A stretch of DNA of 64,000 nucleotides from VAZQ01 sp034669045. GTDB taxonomy: Bacteria; Pseudomonadota; Alphaproteobacteria; Rhizobiales; Xanthobacteraceae. Under the pieces are notes generated by a model, which worked only from the letters and a program-made list of their open reading frames with translations, did no database searches and was not told the DNA's origin. Both the position numbers and the translations under genes were made by a program. The stretch covers positions 118,556-182,555 of the forward strand of contig JAXDOD010000062.1 of assembly GCA_034669045.1 (NCBI GenBank), read 5' to 3'. This document shows positions 63,962-64,000 of the stretch, one piece after another (position 1 is the first letter of the stretch; the number at the start of each line of letters is the position of its first letter).

Positions 63962-64000
63962 ATGAACCGACGACCGCGCCGGAACCACACACCGGCTTTC
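63962..64000 (+). mobile_element. Start of an IS3-family transposase OrfA (partial)
   Basis: The ATG at 63962 follows AGGAGAG and opens MNRRPRRNHTPAF, cut by the window end. The RRPRRNHxPAF start is characteristic of IS3-group OrfA proteins (usually followed by KAKVALAA). Only 13 residues are visible. It supports a mobile-element boundary at the right edge. Confidence 0.6.

Overview
The window is GC-rich, densely coding and without tRNA or rRNA. It suggests a soil or plant-associated alphaproteobacterium of the Hyphomicrobiales (Bradyrhizobium or Xanthobacteraceae-like). That is inferred from gene content and style: long chains of genes overlapping by 1-4 bases, a BBP2-type outer-membrane barrel in the exopolysaccharide locus, and a collar-protein trio. 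No database search was possible.

Layout. (1) 1-5227: the tail of an unknown gene, three tandem tail-collar proteins with an acetyltransferase and a DUF6916-like protein, then an Asp/Asn beta-hydroxylase and a Nif11-domain sulfotransferase. (2) 5224-54961: a very large polysaccharide locus. It opens with a NusG/RfaH-type regulator, a PPP-family phosphatase, a priming sugar-phosphate transferase, a Wza-like lipoprotein, an outer-membrane barrel, an O-antigen-ligase/Wzy-type protein and a Wzc-type BY-kinase. Methyltransferases, an asparagine-synthase-like amidotransferase and an ABC exporter (Wzm/Wzt-like) follow. Next comes a complete-looking nonulosonic-acid module at 26037-35795: dehydratase, aminotransferase, N-acetyltransferase, hydrolysing 2-epimerase, synthase, CMP-transferase, a CBS-nucleotidyltransferase, and a PseA/WbpG-HisF-HisH amidination set. 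A polysialyltransferase-like gene precedes it. The rest holds glycosyltransferases (GT2, GT4, GT10), FkbM methyltransferases, an SGNH protein, a second Wzy candidate, a carbamoyltransferase, a GalE-like epimerase and a UDP-sugar dehydrogenase.

(3) 55146-57249: a decayed mobile-element piece, with a frameshifted ParB-domain DNA methyltransferase and a DUF5681 gene whose C-terminus looks unrelated. (4) 57250-63491: a four-gene exported-protein operon: a DUF1592-family multidomain haem protein, a DUF1552 protein, a metallo-beta-lactamase-fold protein and an ankyrin-repeat protein. (5) 63492-64000: debris with a fragment of a Bug/TctC solute-binding protein and the first codons of an IS3-type transposase.

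Together region 2 should make, decorate and export a complex surface polysaccharide. The inferred sugar is a CMP-activated, legionaminic-acid-like nonulosonate, probably made by a GDP-sugar route and carrying an acetamidino group. The most notable points are this amidinated-nonulosonate module in a probable soil alphaproteobacterium, the hydroxylase plus Nif11-sulfotransferase pair beside the collar trio, and the DUF1592/DUF1552/MBL/ankyrin operon.
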